Shown in pieces: positions 52,908 to 61,892 of a stretch of DNA of 64,000 nucleotides. Source of the DNA: JAJRVM01 sp041752115 (GTDB lineage: Bacteria; Planctomycetota; Planctomycetia; Pirellulales; Pirellulaceae). Made by a program: the position numbers and the translations under genes. The notes under the pieces were generated by a model that was not told the origin of the DNA, ran no database searches, and was given only the letters and a program-made list of their open reading frames with translations. Positions within the stretch are counted from its first letter, which is position 1. Each line of letters starts with the position of its first letter. The stretch is taken from the NCBI GenBank assembly GCA_041752115.1, contig JBGSHS010000360.1, positions 99,523 through 163,522 of the forward strand, in the 5' to 3' direction.

Positions 52908-55900
52908 TCATTCTTTGCGAGGAAGTACTTTGTCGAGGTCCTCGCGGCGGAGCGGTTTGACCAGATGGTCGTCGAAGCCGGCTGCCGTGACGGCCACTCG
53001 ATCGGCGTCTGCGCCGTAGCCGGTCAGTGCGACGAGTCGGAGATGGGCGTGCTGTGGATCGCGGCGGATCAGCCGAGCAACTTCGTAGCCATCGATGCCG
53101 GGCAATCCGATATCGACCAGCGCCAGATCGAACGTGGATTCCTGGAGCAGCTCCAGTCCACGGCGACCATTTTCGGCGTCCGCGACCTGATAGCCGTAGA
53201 TCTCCAGCAGTGCCCGCAGCATATCCCGGCTGTCAGGGTTGTCTTCTACGATCAGAATCCGTCCTTGTCGACTGCTATCGGACTCATTGGGTGGTGCAGG
53301 TTGTACGGTGGCTTGCTGGTGACACTTGGGCAGTCGGACGACGAACTCGGACCCTCTCCCTCTGCCATCGCTGTGGGCCACAACCGATCCGTGATGAAGT
53401 TCGACCAGTTTCCGGACCAGGGTGAGTCCGACGCCCATACCGCCGTTGGAGCGATCGAGGGTCGATCCGGCCTGGACAAAGATATCGAAAATGCTCTGCA
53501 GCATATCGGGGGGCACCCCTTCGCCAGTATCGCGCACTCGGATCACGATTTCATGCTCTTCCGGGTAGGCGGTCAACCAGATCTTGCCGCCGGCCGGAGT
53601 GTATTTCACGGCATTGGTGAGCAGGTTGACCTGGATCTGCTGCAGTCGGGTAAGGTCGCCATCGACGACCATGGGACGCGGATCGATATCTACTTGGAGC
53701 GTCTGACCACGCTGTTCGATTTCCCGCTGGATGACCTCCAGGACGGGGTGGATGGCCTCCCGGATATCAACCGGTTCCGAACGGATCTCGATTTTTCCCT
53801 GGGTGACGCGTGAGACGTCGAGCAGGTCGTCGAGCAAGCGTGACATCTGATGGGTCTGGCGCTGGATGACCTGGCAGGGGCTCTGGCAGGCCTTCCGCAC
53901 GGAGCAGTTCTTGTCGAGCACGTAGGTGGCGTTGAGGACGGCTCCGAGGGGATTGCGCAATTCGTGTGAGAGCATGGCCAGAAACTGGTCGCGGCGCTGG
54001 ACCGCTTCCTGTGCCAGGGCCTCGGCCGACTTCAGCTTCGAGATGTCTTTGCCGATCGATGCGATCCCGACCGGCTGGCCTTCTTCGTCTGTGAGCAGTG
54101 AGAGGGTCAGCAGGACGGGGCAGCGTTCTCCCGTCTTGCAGCGACGGGTGGTTTCCACGTTGCGCACCGCTTCCCGGTTGCGGCACCGCTGGCGCAATTC
54201 GACCGACCGCGGAATTTCCTCCGCAGGTTGGAGCATATCCATGCTTCGGCCGATCAACTCCGCGCGTGCCCAGCCGTAGCTGCGCACCGTCTCCTCGTTC
54301 ACCGCGATGATCGTGCAGTTGAGGTCTTCGATGATGATGGGATCGGCAGCGTCCATGAACACTTTCGACATGCGCAGCAGTTCCTGTTCGGTCTGCTTCA
54401 GTGCGTCAATTGAGACGAAGGTGATGACCACACCGTCGATCCGATGTCCGGAGCGATAGGGAAGAATGCGGAGCAGGTACCACTGTCCCTGCCGGTCTTG
54501 AACATGTCGTTCCGGCACCGGTTCATGGTCGAGCACTCGCTCCACATCGCGTACCAGTCCATCGTAATCAATGCCACTGGCGAAGCTGTCGATCCGGCGG
54601 CCGATGTCCTGAGGCAGGATGTGGAAGATGTTGGTGACTCGGGGAGTGAACTTGCGGATGCACAGCGTGCGGTCGAGGAAGATGGTGCCGACGTCGATGC
54701 TGTGAAGCAGGTTATCCATGTCATCGGTCAGCTGAGTCAGTTGAGCGATCTTGCGCTGGTGCTCAGCGTTAACGGTGTAAAGTTCCTCGTTGACAGAGTG
54801 CAGCTCTTCATTAGTGCTCTGCAGTTCTTCGTTGGAGGCGACGAGTTCTTCATTGGTGGCCTGCAGTTCCTCGTTGCTGGTTTCGAGCTCTTCGATGGTG
54901 GCTTGCAGATTCTCTTTCGTGTATCGCAACTCCACTTCGAGGGATTGCATTTGAGCGCGTGAGGCCTGCTGCACGTCGACGGTCTCCTGCCACTCCGGCG
55001 GACCTGCGACGTGCGCCACACTCTCCAGAGTGACCAGCAGATAGGGTTCGGCCGTTTGACGCGATACGAGTGGCTTGACCCGCACGCGGATTTCCTCCAC
55101 ACCAGCGGATGTTTCCACCCGTGTGCCGGTGTAGGTGACGGGCGTCTGTTGCTTGGCTGCTCGTTGCAACGCGCCGGCCAGAACCAGCTTCAGGTCTCGG
55201 TCGACCATCTCCAGCACATCGGTGGAGAGGCGGCCGTCTTTGGGGACGAGAAATCGTCCGGCGCCGGCAAACGTATGGAGAACGTGCCGCTGCGAGTCGA
55301 GCAGGATACTGGGCGGAACATACTCCTCGAGCAGTGTGTCGTAGGCCCGGAGCAGATCGACATCCGGATAGCCGGGGGGAGCGGCATGCATGGGGCGCAA
55401 GCCTGTGATGCCGGGGGTGATGGGCAACCGCAGATCGGATGGGAGGCGGACGTCGCGTCGTTTACGAAAGATCTTCCAATGGCCGTCGAGCTGATCGAAC
55501 TCATCGCTGATCTCCCCCGGACTCTCGCTGGGACCGAGGAACATGATTCCACCCGCCTTCAGACCGAAGTGGAACAGAGACAGGACTTTCTTCTGGGCGG
55601 GTGGCAGGAAATAGATCAGCAGATTGCGGCAGGAAATCAGGTCGAGCTTGGTGAAGGGAGCGTCCCGGATCACGTTGTGCGGCGCGAACACGATCCGCCG
55701 CCGCAAGTCCTGCACCACGTGATAGTGATTGCTGCGTCGAGTGAAATAGCGTTCCAGCCGCGCAGGCGTGACTTTGGCCAGGCTCGATTCTTCATACGTT
55801 CCGACACTGGCAAAGTCGAGGGACGCCCGGTGCACATCGGTCGCGAAGATCTTGAAGTCGCAGTTGCGACCGGCCTGCTGCGTGGCTTCGTCCAACAGCA

Positions 55901-56891
55901 TGGCGAGCGAATAGGCCTCCTCACCTGTGGCGCAGCCCGCCACCCAGATACGCAGTCCATCGCCGTGCGAGGAGCGGGCCAGCAGTTGAGGCAGCACCTC
56001 CGCTCCCAGTCGGTCAAACGCTTCCCGATCGCGAAAGAACTCGGTGACTCCGATCAGCAGGTCCTTGTAGAGCTGATTGACTTCCGCGGAATCGTCGCGC
56101 AGCCGTTGAACGTAGTCTTCCAAGTCCAGTGACTGGTTCAGTTGCAGTCGCCGTTCAATCCGCCGCATCACCGTACTCGGTTTGTAATGCGAGAAATCGA
56201 TGCCGCACTCGTCGCGCAACATCCGGAAGATGGCGTTCATCCCCTCTTCCGAGACGTTGTGGGACAAGAGGGGGTCCAGTCGGGAATTCTGCAGAGCGGC
56301 GCTGGCCAGAATAATCCGCGGGATCGACTCGGGGGATGCGACATAGTCCACCACGCCGGTATCGACAGCGCTGCGCGGCATGCCGTCAAACTTCGCCGTG
56401 TCGGGATCCTGCACGATCACCGTGCCTCCGGCATCGTGGATCGCTCGAATACCCCGGGAGCCGTCGCTGCCGGTCCCGGAGAGAATCACTCCCACGGCCA
56501 GGCTTCCCGCATCTTGCGCCAGCGAACGGAAGAACACGTCGATCGGGAGCGTGAAGGAACGCGACGGGTCCTTGTCGGTCAGCAGTAGTTTGCCCCCCGA
56601 AATGATCATCTCTTTCTTGGGAGGAATGAGATAGATCGCGTTCGGCTCGACTTTCATGCCGTCGGTGACGCGGTGGATCGAAATCTTGGTATGGCGCGAA
56701 AGGAGTTCGTCCATCAAGCTCTTGAAATCGGGCGAGAGGTGCTGGATGACGACAAACGCCATGCCCGTCTCGGCCGGCATGCTGTCAAACACGGCTTCCA
56801 ACGCTTCCAGCCCACCCGCTGAAGCGCCAATGCCCACGATAGCCGATGGAGACGTGCTGTCTCGTTGCTCGGTACGAATCGCGTCTGACAT
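52908..56891 (-). CDS. CheB-CheR-PAS-histidine kinase-receiver hybrid
   Basis: The protein has 1327 residues from the ATG at 56891 (GGAGG 9 bases upstream). Order: CheB methylesterase ~15-195 with catalytic Ser24 (GIGASAGG), His51 and Asp143 (SGTGSDGS); CheR methyltransferase ~215-480 (VTEFFRDREAF, WVAGCATGEEAYS); PAS-like region; a coiled coil (repeated SNEELQSTNEELHS, ~660-720); two PAS domains; HisKA with SHELRNPLG; HATPase (GGMGVGLTLVRKL); and a C-terminal receiver with VDIGLPGIDG. No chemoreceptor genes are nearby, so it probably acts outside classical chemotaxis. It is a candidate phosphodonor for the CsrA-receiver protein encoded nearby, by proximity only. Confidence 0.93.
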   Translation of the reverse strand: MSDAIRTEQRDSTSPSAIVGIGASAGGLEALEAVFDSMPAETGMAFVVIQHLSPDFKSLMDELLSRHTKISIHRVTDGMKVEPNAIYLIPPKKEMIISGGKLLLTDKDPSRSFTLPIDVFFRSLAQDAGSLAVGVILSGTGSDGSRGIRAIHDAGGTVIVQDPDTAKFDGMPRSAVDTGVVDYVASPESIPRIILASAALQNSRLDPLLSHNVSEEGMNAIFRMLRDECGIDFSHYKPSTVMRRIERRLQLNQSLDLEDYVQRLRDDSAEVNQLYKDLLIGVTEFFRDREAFDRLGAEVLPQLLARSSHGDGLRIWVAGCATGEEAYSLAMLLDEATQQAGRNCDFKIFATDVHRASLDFASVGTYEESSLAKVTPARLERYFTRRSNHYHVVQDLRRRIVFAPHNVIRDAPFTKLDLISCRNLLIYFLPPAQKKVLSLFHFGLKAGGIMFLGPSESPGEISDEFDQLDGHWKIFRKRRDVRLPSDLRLPITPGITGLRPMHAAPPGYPDVDLLRAYDTLLEEYVPPSILLDSQRHVLHTFAGAGRFLVPKDGRLSTDVLEMVDRDLKLVLAGALQRAAKQQTPVTYTGTRVETSAGVEEIRVRVKPLVSRQTAEPYLLVTLESVAHVAGPPEWQETVDVQQASRAQMQSLEVELRYTKENLQATIEELETSNEELQATNEELVASNEELQSTNEELHSVNEELYTVNAEHQRKIAQLTQLTDDMDNLLHSIDVGTIFLDRTLCIRKFTPRVTNIFHILPQDIGRRIDSFASGIDYDGLVRDVERVLDHEPVPERHVQDRQGQWYLLRILPYRSGHRIDGVVITFVSIDALKQTEQELLRMSKVFMDAADPIIIEDLNCTIIAVNEETVRSYGWARAELIGRSMDMLQPAEEIPRSVELRQRCRNREAVRNVETTRRCKTGERCPVLLTLSLLTDEEGQPVGIASIGKDISKLKSAEALAQEAVQRRDQFLAMLSHELRNPLGAVLNATYVLDKNCSVRKACQSPCQVIQRQTHQMSRLLDDLLDVSRVTQGKIEIRSEPVDIREAIHPVLEVIQREIEQRGQTLQVDIDPRPMVVDGDLTRLQQIQVNLLTNAVKYTPAGGKIWLTAYPEEHEIVIRVRDTGEGVPPDMLQSIFDIFVQAGSTLDRSNGGMGVGLTLVRKLVELHHGSVVAHSDGRGRGSEFVVRLPKCHQQATVQPAPPNESDSSRQGRILIVEDNPDSRDMLRALLEIYGYQVADAENGRRGLELLQESTFDLALVDIGLPGIDGYEVARLIRRDPQHAHLRLVALTGYGADADRVAVTAAGFDDHLVKPLRREDLDKVLPRKE

Positions 56892-57391
56892 CGATTTCAT
56901 CCTCCAGGTCCGCACGCTAGCTCCTGGGGATCGGCGGCTTGACTGCTGAGCCAATCCGAGTGCTTGGTCGTTCGCCGTTACTCGCTCTCAGCCATTCCTC
57001 TCTGAGTAGATAATTGCCTCCATGCCTGAACTCTTGCTTCTGCGTTCCCGTGGATGGGAAGTGAATGTAGACGGCGCACCAGGAGCCAATAAGTCCATAG
57101 ATTGTATCCGCTCAAGCCAAAAGACAAGTAGGCTTCTGCGAAGAGAGACGCCGGGACGAGCTGCTGTGCAGCGACGACAGCGCTGACGTTCCGCGGCTGT
57201 CAGCAGCAGATGACCCTCACAGACTTTGACGGTGCCAGATGGGACCGCGTCGGCTGCGGCGACGACGGACCGTGGTCGTCTGCCACGGTCCGCTCATCTC
57301 TGCAGCAGACTGCAAGATCACCAGCTGGGCCATCACTCCCGGCCTTTCACCTTCCCTGGTTTCTATATCGCACCCGACGCGTCCCGCAGAA
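56892..57391. other. 500-base spacer with a hairpin at 57267-57291
   Basis: No gene seen. GGACCGTGG (57267-57275) pairs perfectly with CCACGGTCC (57283-57291), about 100 bases past the end of the binding-protein gene; no T-run follows, so its role as terminator is uncertain. GCTGAC/GTCAGC near 57182 forms a shorter stem. The region upstream of 56892 must hold the promoter of the hybrid kinase. Confidence 0.5.
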
Positions 57392-58351
57392 CTAGCGGTA
57401 CTGCTGCTTCGTCAATTCAATGGCCTGATCGACCGTCTGCTGGGTGATGATGGTGGCCCCGGCGTCAATATTTGACGGAGTGATGCCGTAACGGAGGTAT
57501 AAGGTCAACTGAATGACCGGATAGAAACCCTGAATGTAGGGCTGCTGATCGACCGTTCCCAAAACGACTCCCTCTTTGATCAAACGAAGGGTGGTCGGAG
57601 ACAGATCGAATCCGGCTGCCCAATATCCACGACCGGCAAAGTACTGGGCGATGGCTCGGCCGGCCGCTTCCGTGTCGGCCTGACCAGTGCAGAGCACCGT
57701 CTGGATCTGTGGGTTCTTTTCCAAGGCCTGGCGGACTACCTCAGCCCCTTGGACTGAATCGTTGCCGGTGATCACGACCGTGGCCTGGACGTTCTTGGCT
57801 TTCAATTCGTCCTGCAGGCCGCGGAGGCGGTCCTCGAGTGAAGAAACGCCCTCGTCATGCATCGTCAACAGAATGCTGGCTCCTTCGGGAATCTTCGCTG
57901 CTACGAACCGGGCCAAAGACCGGCCGGCTGCGTAAAGCTGCTGGTTCACGCAACTCAATCGGGCGTTGGGAGTGGCGTGGTCGTCCGTATTGAACCCAAC
58001 CACCGGGATCCCTTGGGCGATCACCTCCTGCACGACCTGGTCGAACGCTTCCGCGTCGACCAGATTCACGGCGATCCCGTCGTAGCCGTCTTTGGCCGCC
58101 TGCCGCACAAGTTCTGCCTGGGATGCCATGTCGACACCTTCGACCCCCATCCACACGCACTCCACTCCCATCTTCCTGGCAGCGTCCTGCATCCCCTTTT
58201 TCACAGGATCAAAGAACTTCGCGTCCTTACAGCAGGTGACGAAGGCCAGTCGGAGCGGGCGTTCTTCCGCCTGACCGTCGCCAGGGAAACTCAAGTACGT
58301 GATGACGAGCACAAACCAGGCGATTGCTCCAGCTAGCATGTTGCGTCTCAT
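57392..58351 (-). CDS. Periplasmic sugar-binding protein (RbsB-like), solitary
   Basis: The protein has 319 residues from the ATG at 58351. The signal peptide is MLAGAIAWFVLVITYLSFPG. The type I periplasmic-binding fold shows in LRLAFVTCCKDAKFFDPVKKG, GYDGIAVNLVDAEAF, IPVVGFNTDD, VVITGNDSVQGAE and GTVDQQPYIQGFYPV. In ABC importers such proteins bind ribose, inositol or similar sugars. No ATPase or permease gene is adjacent, so it either serves a remote transporter or feeds a sensor. The next gene upstream on the strand is a lipoprotein 105 bases away. Confidence 0.83.
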   Translation of the reverse strand: MRRNMLAGAIAWFVLVITYLSFPGDGQAEERPLRLAFVTCCKDAKFFDPVKKGMQDAARKMGVECVWMGVEGVDMASQAELVRQAAKDGYDGIAVNLVDAEAFDQVVQEVIAQGIPVVGFNTDDHATPNARLSCVNQQLYAAGRSLARFVAAKIPEGASILLTMHDEGVSSLEDRLRGLQDELKAKNVQATVVITGNDSVQGAEVVRQALEKNPQIQTVLCTGQADTEAAGRAIAQYFAGRGYWAAGFDLSPTTLRLIKEGVVLGTVDQQPYIQGFYPVIQLTLYLRYGITPSNIDAGATIITQQTVDQAIELTKQQYR

Positions 58352-58456
58352 GATGGATTGCTCGCGGTGGACAAGATGCTTGGAACAAGGGCAGAACACG
58401 TGGGCGTGGCCACCGTGAATCGTCACAGCGCGCAGCGCACGAGTCTTGCCAGGTGT

Positions 58457-59002
58457 CTACTGCTGGGGATCGATGACAGGGGCCGGCCCCTGCTCCGGCG
58501 ACGAGACCCCCTCAATGGCAGCCATGGCTTCGTCCAGCTTCTCGGCAACTGCTGCGTAATCAGGCGATTTCTCGTCGTGTACCGCATCATCGATGTTGCC
58601 GTAGCTGTCGAACATCGTCCCGACTGACTTGCTAATCGTCTCCAGTTGCTCGGCCGATAAATCGGCCTTTTTCGCCAGCTCTGGCAACGCCTCCAGTATC
58701 TCGCCCACATGGTGCAGAGGATCGTGCGCCTCCTCAACAGCCTTCTTCGCATCAGCTTGGGCAAAGGCGGTCTTGATCTCCTGGTAGTGTTCCTTGAGTT
58801 CGCTCACTCCTTCCGCAAACGTCGTGGGCAGCGCGTGCTCGTCATGATCGTGGCCGTCATGATCAGGAGATGTGGCGCCAGACTGATCTGCTGAGGGTTT
58901 ACCCGAGGGCGTCGAACGATTGCAGGCATTCAGGCAGATAGCGGCTAGCAGGCAGGCTGCCATGGTCAGATAGCGGGGGGACCGTCTTGGGGTCGTACTC
59001 AC
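58457..59002 (-). CDS. Histidine-rich lipoprotein of unknown function
   Basis: The protein has 181 residues. A lipobox (ICLNAC) predicts lipidation near residue 27. A His/Asp stretch (DHDGHDHDEH, ~46-56) could bind Zn or another metal. The rest (~60-165) is helical, with repeated Glu/Lys/Ala-rich helices (VSELKEHYQEIKTAFAQADAKKAV; HVGEILEALPELAKKADLS), suggesting a small helical bundle. I recognise no named family. It is divergent from the lipoprotein gene at 59334. Confidence 0.75.
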   Translation of the reverse strand: MSTTPRRSPRYLTMAACLLAAICLNACNRSTPSGKPSADQSGATSPDHDGHDHDEHALPTTFAEGVSELKEHYQEIKTAFAQADAKKAVEEAHDPLHHVGEILEALPELAKKADLSAEQLETISKSVGTMFDSYGNIDDAVHDEKSPDYAAVAEKLDEAMAAIEGVSSPEQGPAPVIDPQQ

Positions 59003-59333
59003 GGGGATTCCTCCGGTCGAGTGGGAGAAAGGGAGTAAGGAGGCGGAAATTCTGGGGCAGCCCCAGACCTTGTACTACGTTAGCAGATCGGCAACGATGG
59101 CATCAAGCAGTCGATCATCCGTTGGCGGACGCCGCCGCAGTCCACCTGCCAGCGAGCGGGGGTGGGTGCGAGTCAGACCAGACGAACCAGGAGGAACTGA
59201 CTTGCGTATCGCAGGAAGTCCCTGGAAGCGGCAGCGCCGTAACGCCTCCCGGCGCGTTGGCAGGTACCGGCTCGCGCGAAGAGTGGAGTGAAACGAATCG
59301 GGCCCTGATGTTAACAGAAGGACAAGTCGAGTT
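59003..59333. other. Divergent spacer between two lipoprotein genes
   Basis: 331 bases with no gene and no repeat I recognise; must hold promoters for both neighbours. Confidence 0.4.
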
Positions 59334-59933
59334 ATGAAGCGATCGATTCAACTGGCTGGTGTGATCGCAGGGGTCTGCCTGCTGACCGTCGGCTGCAGCA
59401 GTCGCTCCGGCAACGCTCCAGCTGTTCAGGGGGAATTGGCACGTCAATTCCTGCTCAACGAGGAGCCCACGCAGACATCGGACGTGATTGCCTTGCGTGA
59501 GCGATTGCAGGACAAGGGAGCGGAGGAAGAAGTGGCCCTGGTGGGACTTGTGGGGGGGGCGGGAGATGCGATATGGGATCCCGAGCAAGCGGCTTTCATG
59601 ATCACCGACGTGTCGCTTGCTGGGGAGCAGGGTGGCGAGCACTCGGTCGACGCAAGCGGCGAGAATGCGGAGCCGCCGAAACATGATGCCGACAACTGCC
59701 CGTTCTGCAGAGCGAAACGAAAGAAGCTGATATCTGGATCGGCGCTGGTCGAAATGGTGGACTCGGCCGGAAACGTCCCCCCCGTCGACGCGCGCCAGTT
59801 GCTTGGGTTGTCTGAGGGGCAGACGGTCGTTGTGCTGGGAAAGGCTCAGTTGGACGGGCTCGGCGGACTCAAGGTACGGGCCCACCGCTTGTATGTCCGA
59901 CCGACCCGCGATTCGGCTGACGGAGCGAATTGA
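59334..59933 (+). CDS. Lipoprotein with CPFC motif, unknown function
   Basis: The protein has 199 residues. Lipobox CLLTVGC near residue 21. A central acidic part ends with DNCPFCRAKRK (~123-133), where the Cys pair spaced CxxC could bind metal or be redox active. The C-terminal ~60 residues look like an OB/beta-barrel (SALVEMVDSAGNVPPVDARQ, VVVLGKAQLDGLGGLKVRA). No family recognised. It is followed by a permease gene 304 bases on and preceded, divergently, by a His-rich lipoprotein; all three may be part of one metal-related envelope system, which is inference. Confidence 0.75.
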   Translation: MKRSIQLAGVIAGVCLLTVGCSSRSGNAPAVQGELARQFLLNEEPTQTSDVIALRERLQDKGAEEEVALVGLVGGAGDAIWDPEQAAFMITDVSLAGEQGGEHSVDASGENAEPPKHDADNCPFCRAKRKKLISGSALVEMVDSAGNVPPVDARQLLGLSEGQTVVVLGKAQLDGLGGLKVRAHRLYVRPTRDSADGAN

Positions 59934-60237
59934 CGCCCGGAGGTACGCGATGCCGTTGGGCCTGTCGTGTTTTTTCCCCGTGTCGACTCGTCGGTCTCGT
60001 GCGGCTCATCAGATCGGCTGATCAAGGAGGCGAGGGCTTCCCGCTCGCGGTATGCGAGCACGAAGAGTGAGACGCCGAGGGTCGTCGAGCTTGACCACAT
60101 CACACACCGCCGCGCCGTTGATGGTCCGTCGAGTCTCCTGTCGCCATGTATTACTCCGCAATCGGTGCGACAGGAAGTCCTTGACCTCGTCTCGATTGTC
60201 TATTGGTTGGTTTCTCGTGTATGGCGGGTGTTGAATC
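59934..60237. other. Spacer with a long-loop stem upstream of the permease gene
   Basis: 304 bases without a gene. TCCTGTCGC (60136-60144) and GCGACAGGA (60167-60175) are perfect complements around a 22-base loop, ending 62 bases before the permease start; a leader structure or operator is possible. Confidence 0.4.
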
Positions 60238-61722
60238 ATGAACATGTGGATGATCGCCTGGCGGAGCATTCAGCAGCGAGGACTTGCCTCCGCGCTCACC
60301 GCCTTCTCGATGGCGTTGGGTGTGATGCTGGTCGTAGCGGTATTGTCCATTCACGGTGTGGTTCAGCAGTCGTTTCAGAACAACGCCAACCTGGGCTACA
60401 ACCTGATCGTGGGTGCCAAGGGAGGCAAACTGCAGCTGACGCTGAATTCGGTCTATTACTTGAGCCAGCCGATCGAGAACATCCCGTATGACTTCTATAT
60501 GGAGTTCCTGCCCAAGCAGCAGCGGGATATGGAGTGGCAGAACACGGTGAACGAGCCACCGGAGAGCCGCGATGGCGAGTTTGCTTCCTACGCGCAGACC
60601 GCGATCCCGCTCTGTCTGGGCGATTATTTCGGACGGTTTCGCGTGGTGGGGACCGTCCCTGACATGTTCGCGAAACTGCGCTTTGGTGCGACGGGGGATC
60701 GGGAGTATCAGTTTGCGGCGGGACGCAATTTCCAACGGAAGAGCGAAGAAAACGGGTTCTTCGAGGCTGTGGTTGGAGCGACGGTGGCTCGTGAGATGAA
60801 CGTGAAAGTCGGCGATCGCATCTCCACCACGCACGGCGACCCGGAGGGCATGGGACACGGGCGCAAGTTCACAGTGGTGGGCATTCTAGCCCCGTCGGGA
60901 ACTCCCAACGACCGCGCTGCGTTCGTCAACATGGAGGGGTTCTACTTGATGGAAGGACATGCCAAGCCGCTGCATGAAAAGCGACTGATTGGCAAGTCGG
61001 CCAGCGATCAGGAAGACGAACCGGCCGAGGAGGCGGAGGTTGAGCCGGCTGAGCCGGAACCGGCCGTATATTCGTCGGACCCAGAGGAGCAGAAACGAGT
61101 TCAGGCGCTGCCGGTCCAGCAACGTGAAGTGACGGCCGTCCTGGTGCGCACGTCCAGCAATCTCGTGGCCCCCCTGCTGCAAAATGCCATCAACGAAGGA
61201 AATATCGCCCAGGTCGTCTTGCCGGTGCTGGAGATCTTCTCGCTGTTTGATGTGTTTGTTCGTCCGGTACAAATCGTGCTGCTCGTCCTGACCGCCATGA
61301 TCTGCGTGGTATCGGGAGTCAGCATTCTGGTGAGCATTTACAATTCGATGGCCGGAAGGCGGCACGAAATCGCCGTCATGCGCGCGCTCGGCGCGTCACG
61401 CTCCGCCGTGCTCTCGATCGTCTTGATCGAGTCGATCATTCTGGCCTTAGGGGGCGGAGCGGCCGGGTGGGTCATGGGGCACGGTCTGAATTGGCTCGCC
61501 AGCCCCATCATTGAGCAGCGAACCGGTGTCTCCGTCGGCTTTCTCGACTTCGCTCCGAGCGTCGACCTCGTTCAGTTGCTCGGCGGTGTCGGGGATTTCA
61601 ACCTGGAGGTGTCGTCGGAACTGCTGCTGATCCCTTCACTCCTGCTGCTGGCGGTCATCGTCGGCTTCCTCCCCGCCCTGGCTGCCTATCGTACGGATGT
61701 CGCGGGTTCGTTGGGCAAGTGA
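60238..61722 (+). CDS. FtsX/MacB-type ABC transporter permease
   Basis: The protein has 494 residues. Layout is typical: an N-terminal membrane helix (ALTAFSMALGVMLVVAVLSIH), a large extracytoplasmic domain (~45-330), then three helices with the FtsX core SVYNSM-like IYNSMAGRRHEIAVMRALGAS. A low-complexity Glu/Pro-rich insert (~255-285, PAEEAEVEPAEPEPA) is unusual. Such permeases extrude lipoproteins, lipids or peptides with an ATPase (LolD/MacB type); none is encoded next to it here, though it could lie beyond the usual order. Start ATG 60238 or 60244; the ribosome site is weak. Confidence 0.88.
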   Translation: MNMWMIAWRSIQQRGLASALTAFSMALGVMLVVAVLSIHGVVQQSFQNNANLGYNLIVGAKGGKLQLTLNSVYYLSQPIENIPYDFYMEFLPKQQRDMEWQNTVNEPPESRDGEFASYAQTAIPLCLGDYFGRFRVVGTVPDMFAKLRFGATGDREYQFAAGRNFQRKSEENGFFEAVVGATVAREMNVKVGDRISTTHGDPEGMGHGRKFTVVGILAPSGTPNDRAAFVNMEGFYLMEGHAKPLHEKRLIGKSASDQEDEPAEEAEVEPAEPEPAVYSSDPEEQKRVQALPVQQREVTAVLVRTSSNLVAPLLQNAINEGNIAQVVLPVLEIFSLFDVFVRPVQIVLLVLTAMICVVSGVSILVSIYNSMAGRRHEIAVMRALGASRSAVLSIVLIESIILALGGGAAGWVMGHGLNWLASPIIEQRTGVSVGFLDFAPSVDLVQLLGGVGDFNLEVSSELLLIPSLLLLAVIVGFLPALAAYRTDVAGSLGK

Positions 61723-61801
61723 GCCAAGACCTGCGCCCAGGGAATGGAAACCCTGAGGATCGGATTCCACATCCTACTCGTGCTCGAATCCGCCTCCAGA
61801 A

Positions 61802-61880
61802 AACCGCAGAATATCGAACAACGAATATCCAATGTCCAAGTGATTTGCCTGGCCTCTCTTCTCTTCCTCCTTCTGCGGTT
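61802..61880. repeat. MITE-like element, short copy (copy C, 79 bp)
   Basis: AACCGCAGAATATCGAACAA at the left and TTCTGCGGTT (61871-61880) at the right are inverted complements. It shares the left 35 bases with copies A and B, apart from a few changes, and has lost internal sequence. Confidence 0.65.
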
Positions 61881-61892
61881 CTCTGCCTTCTC

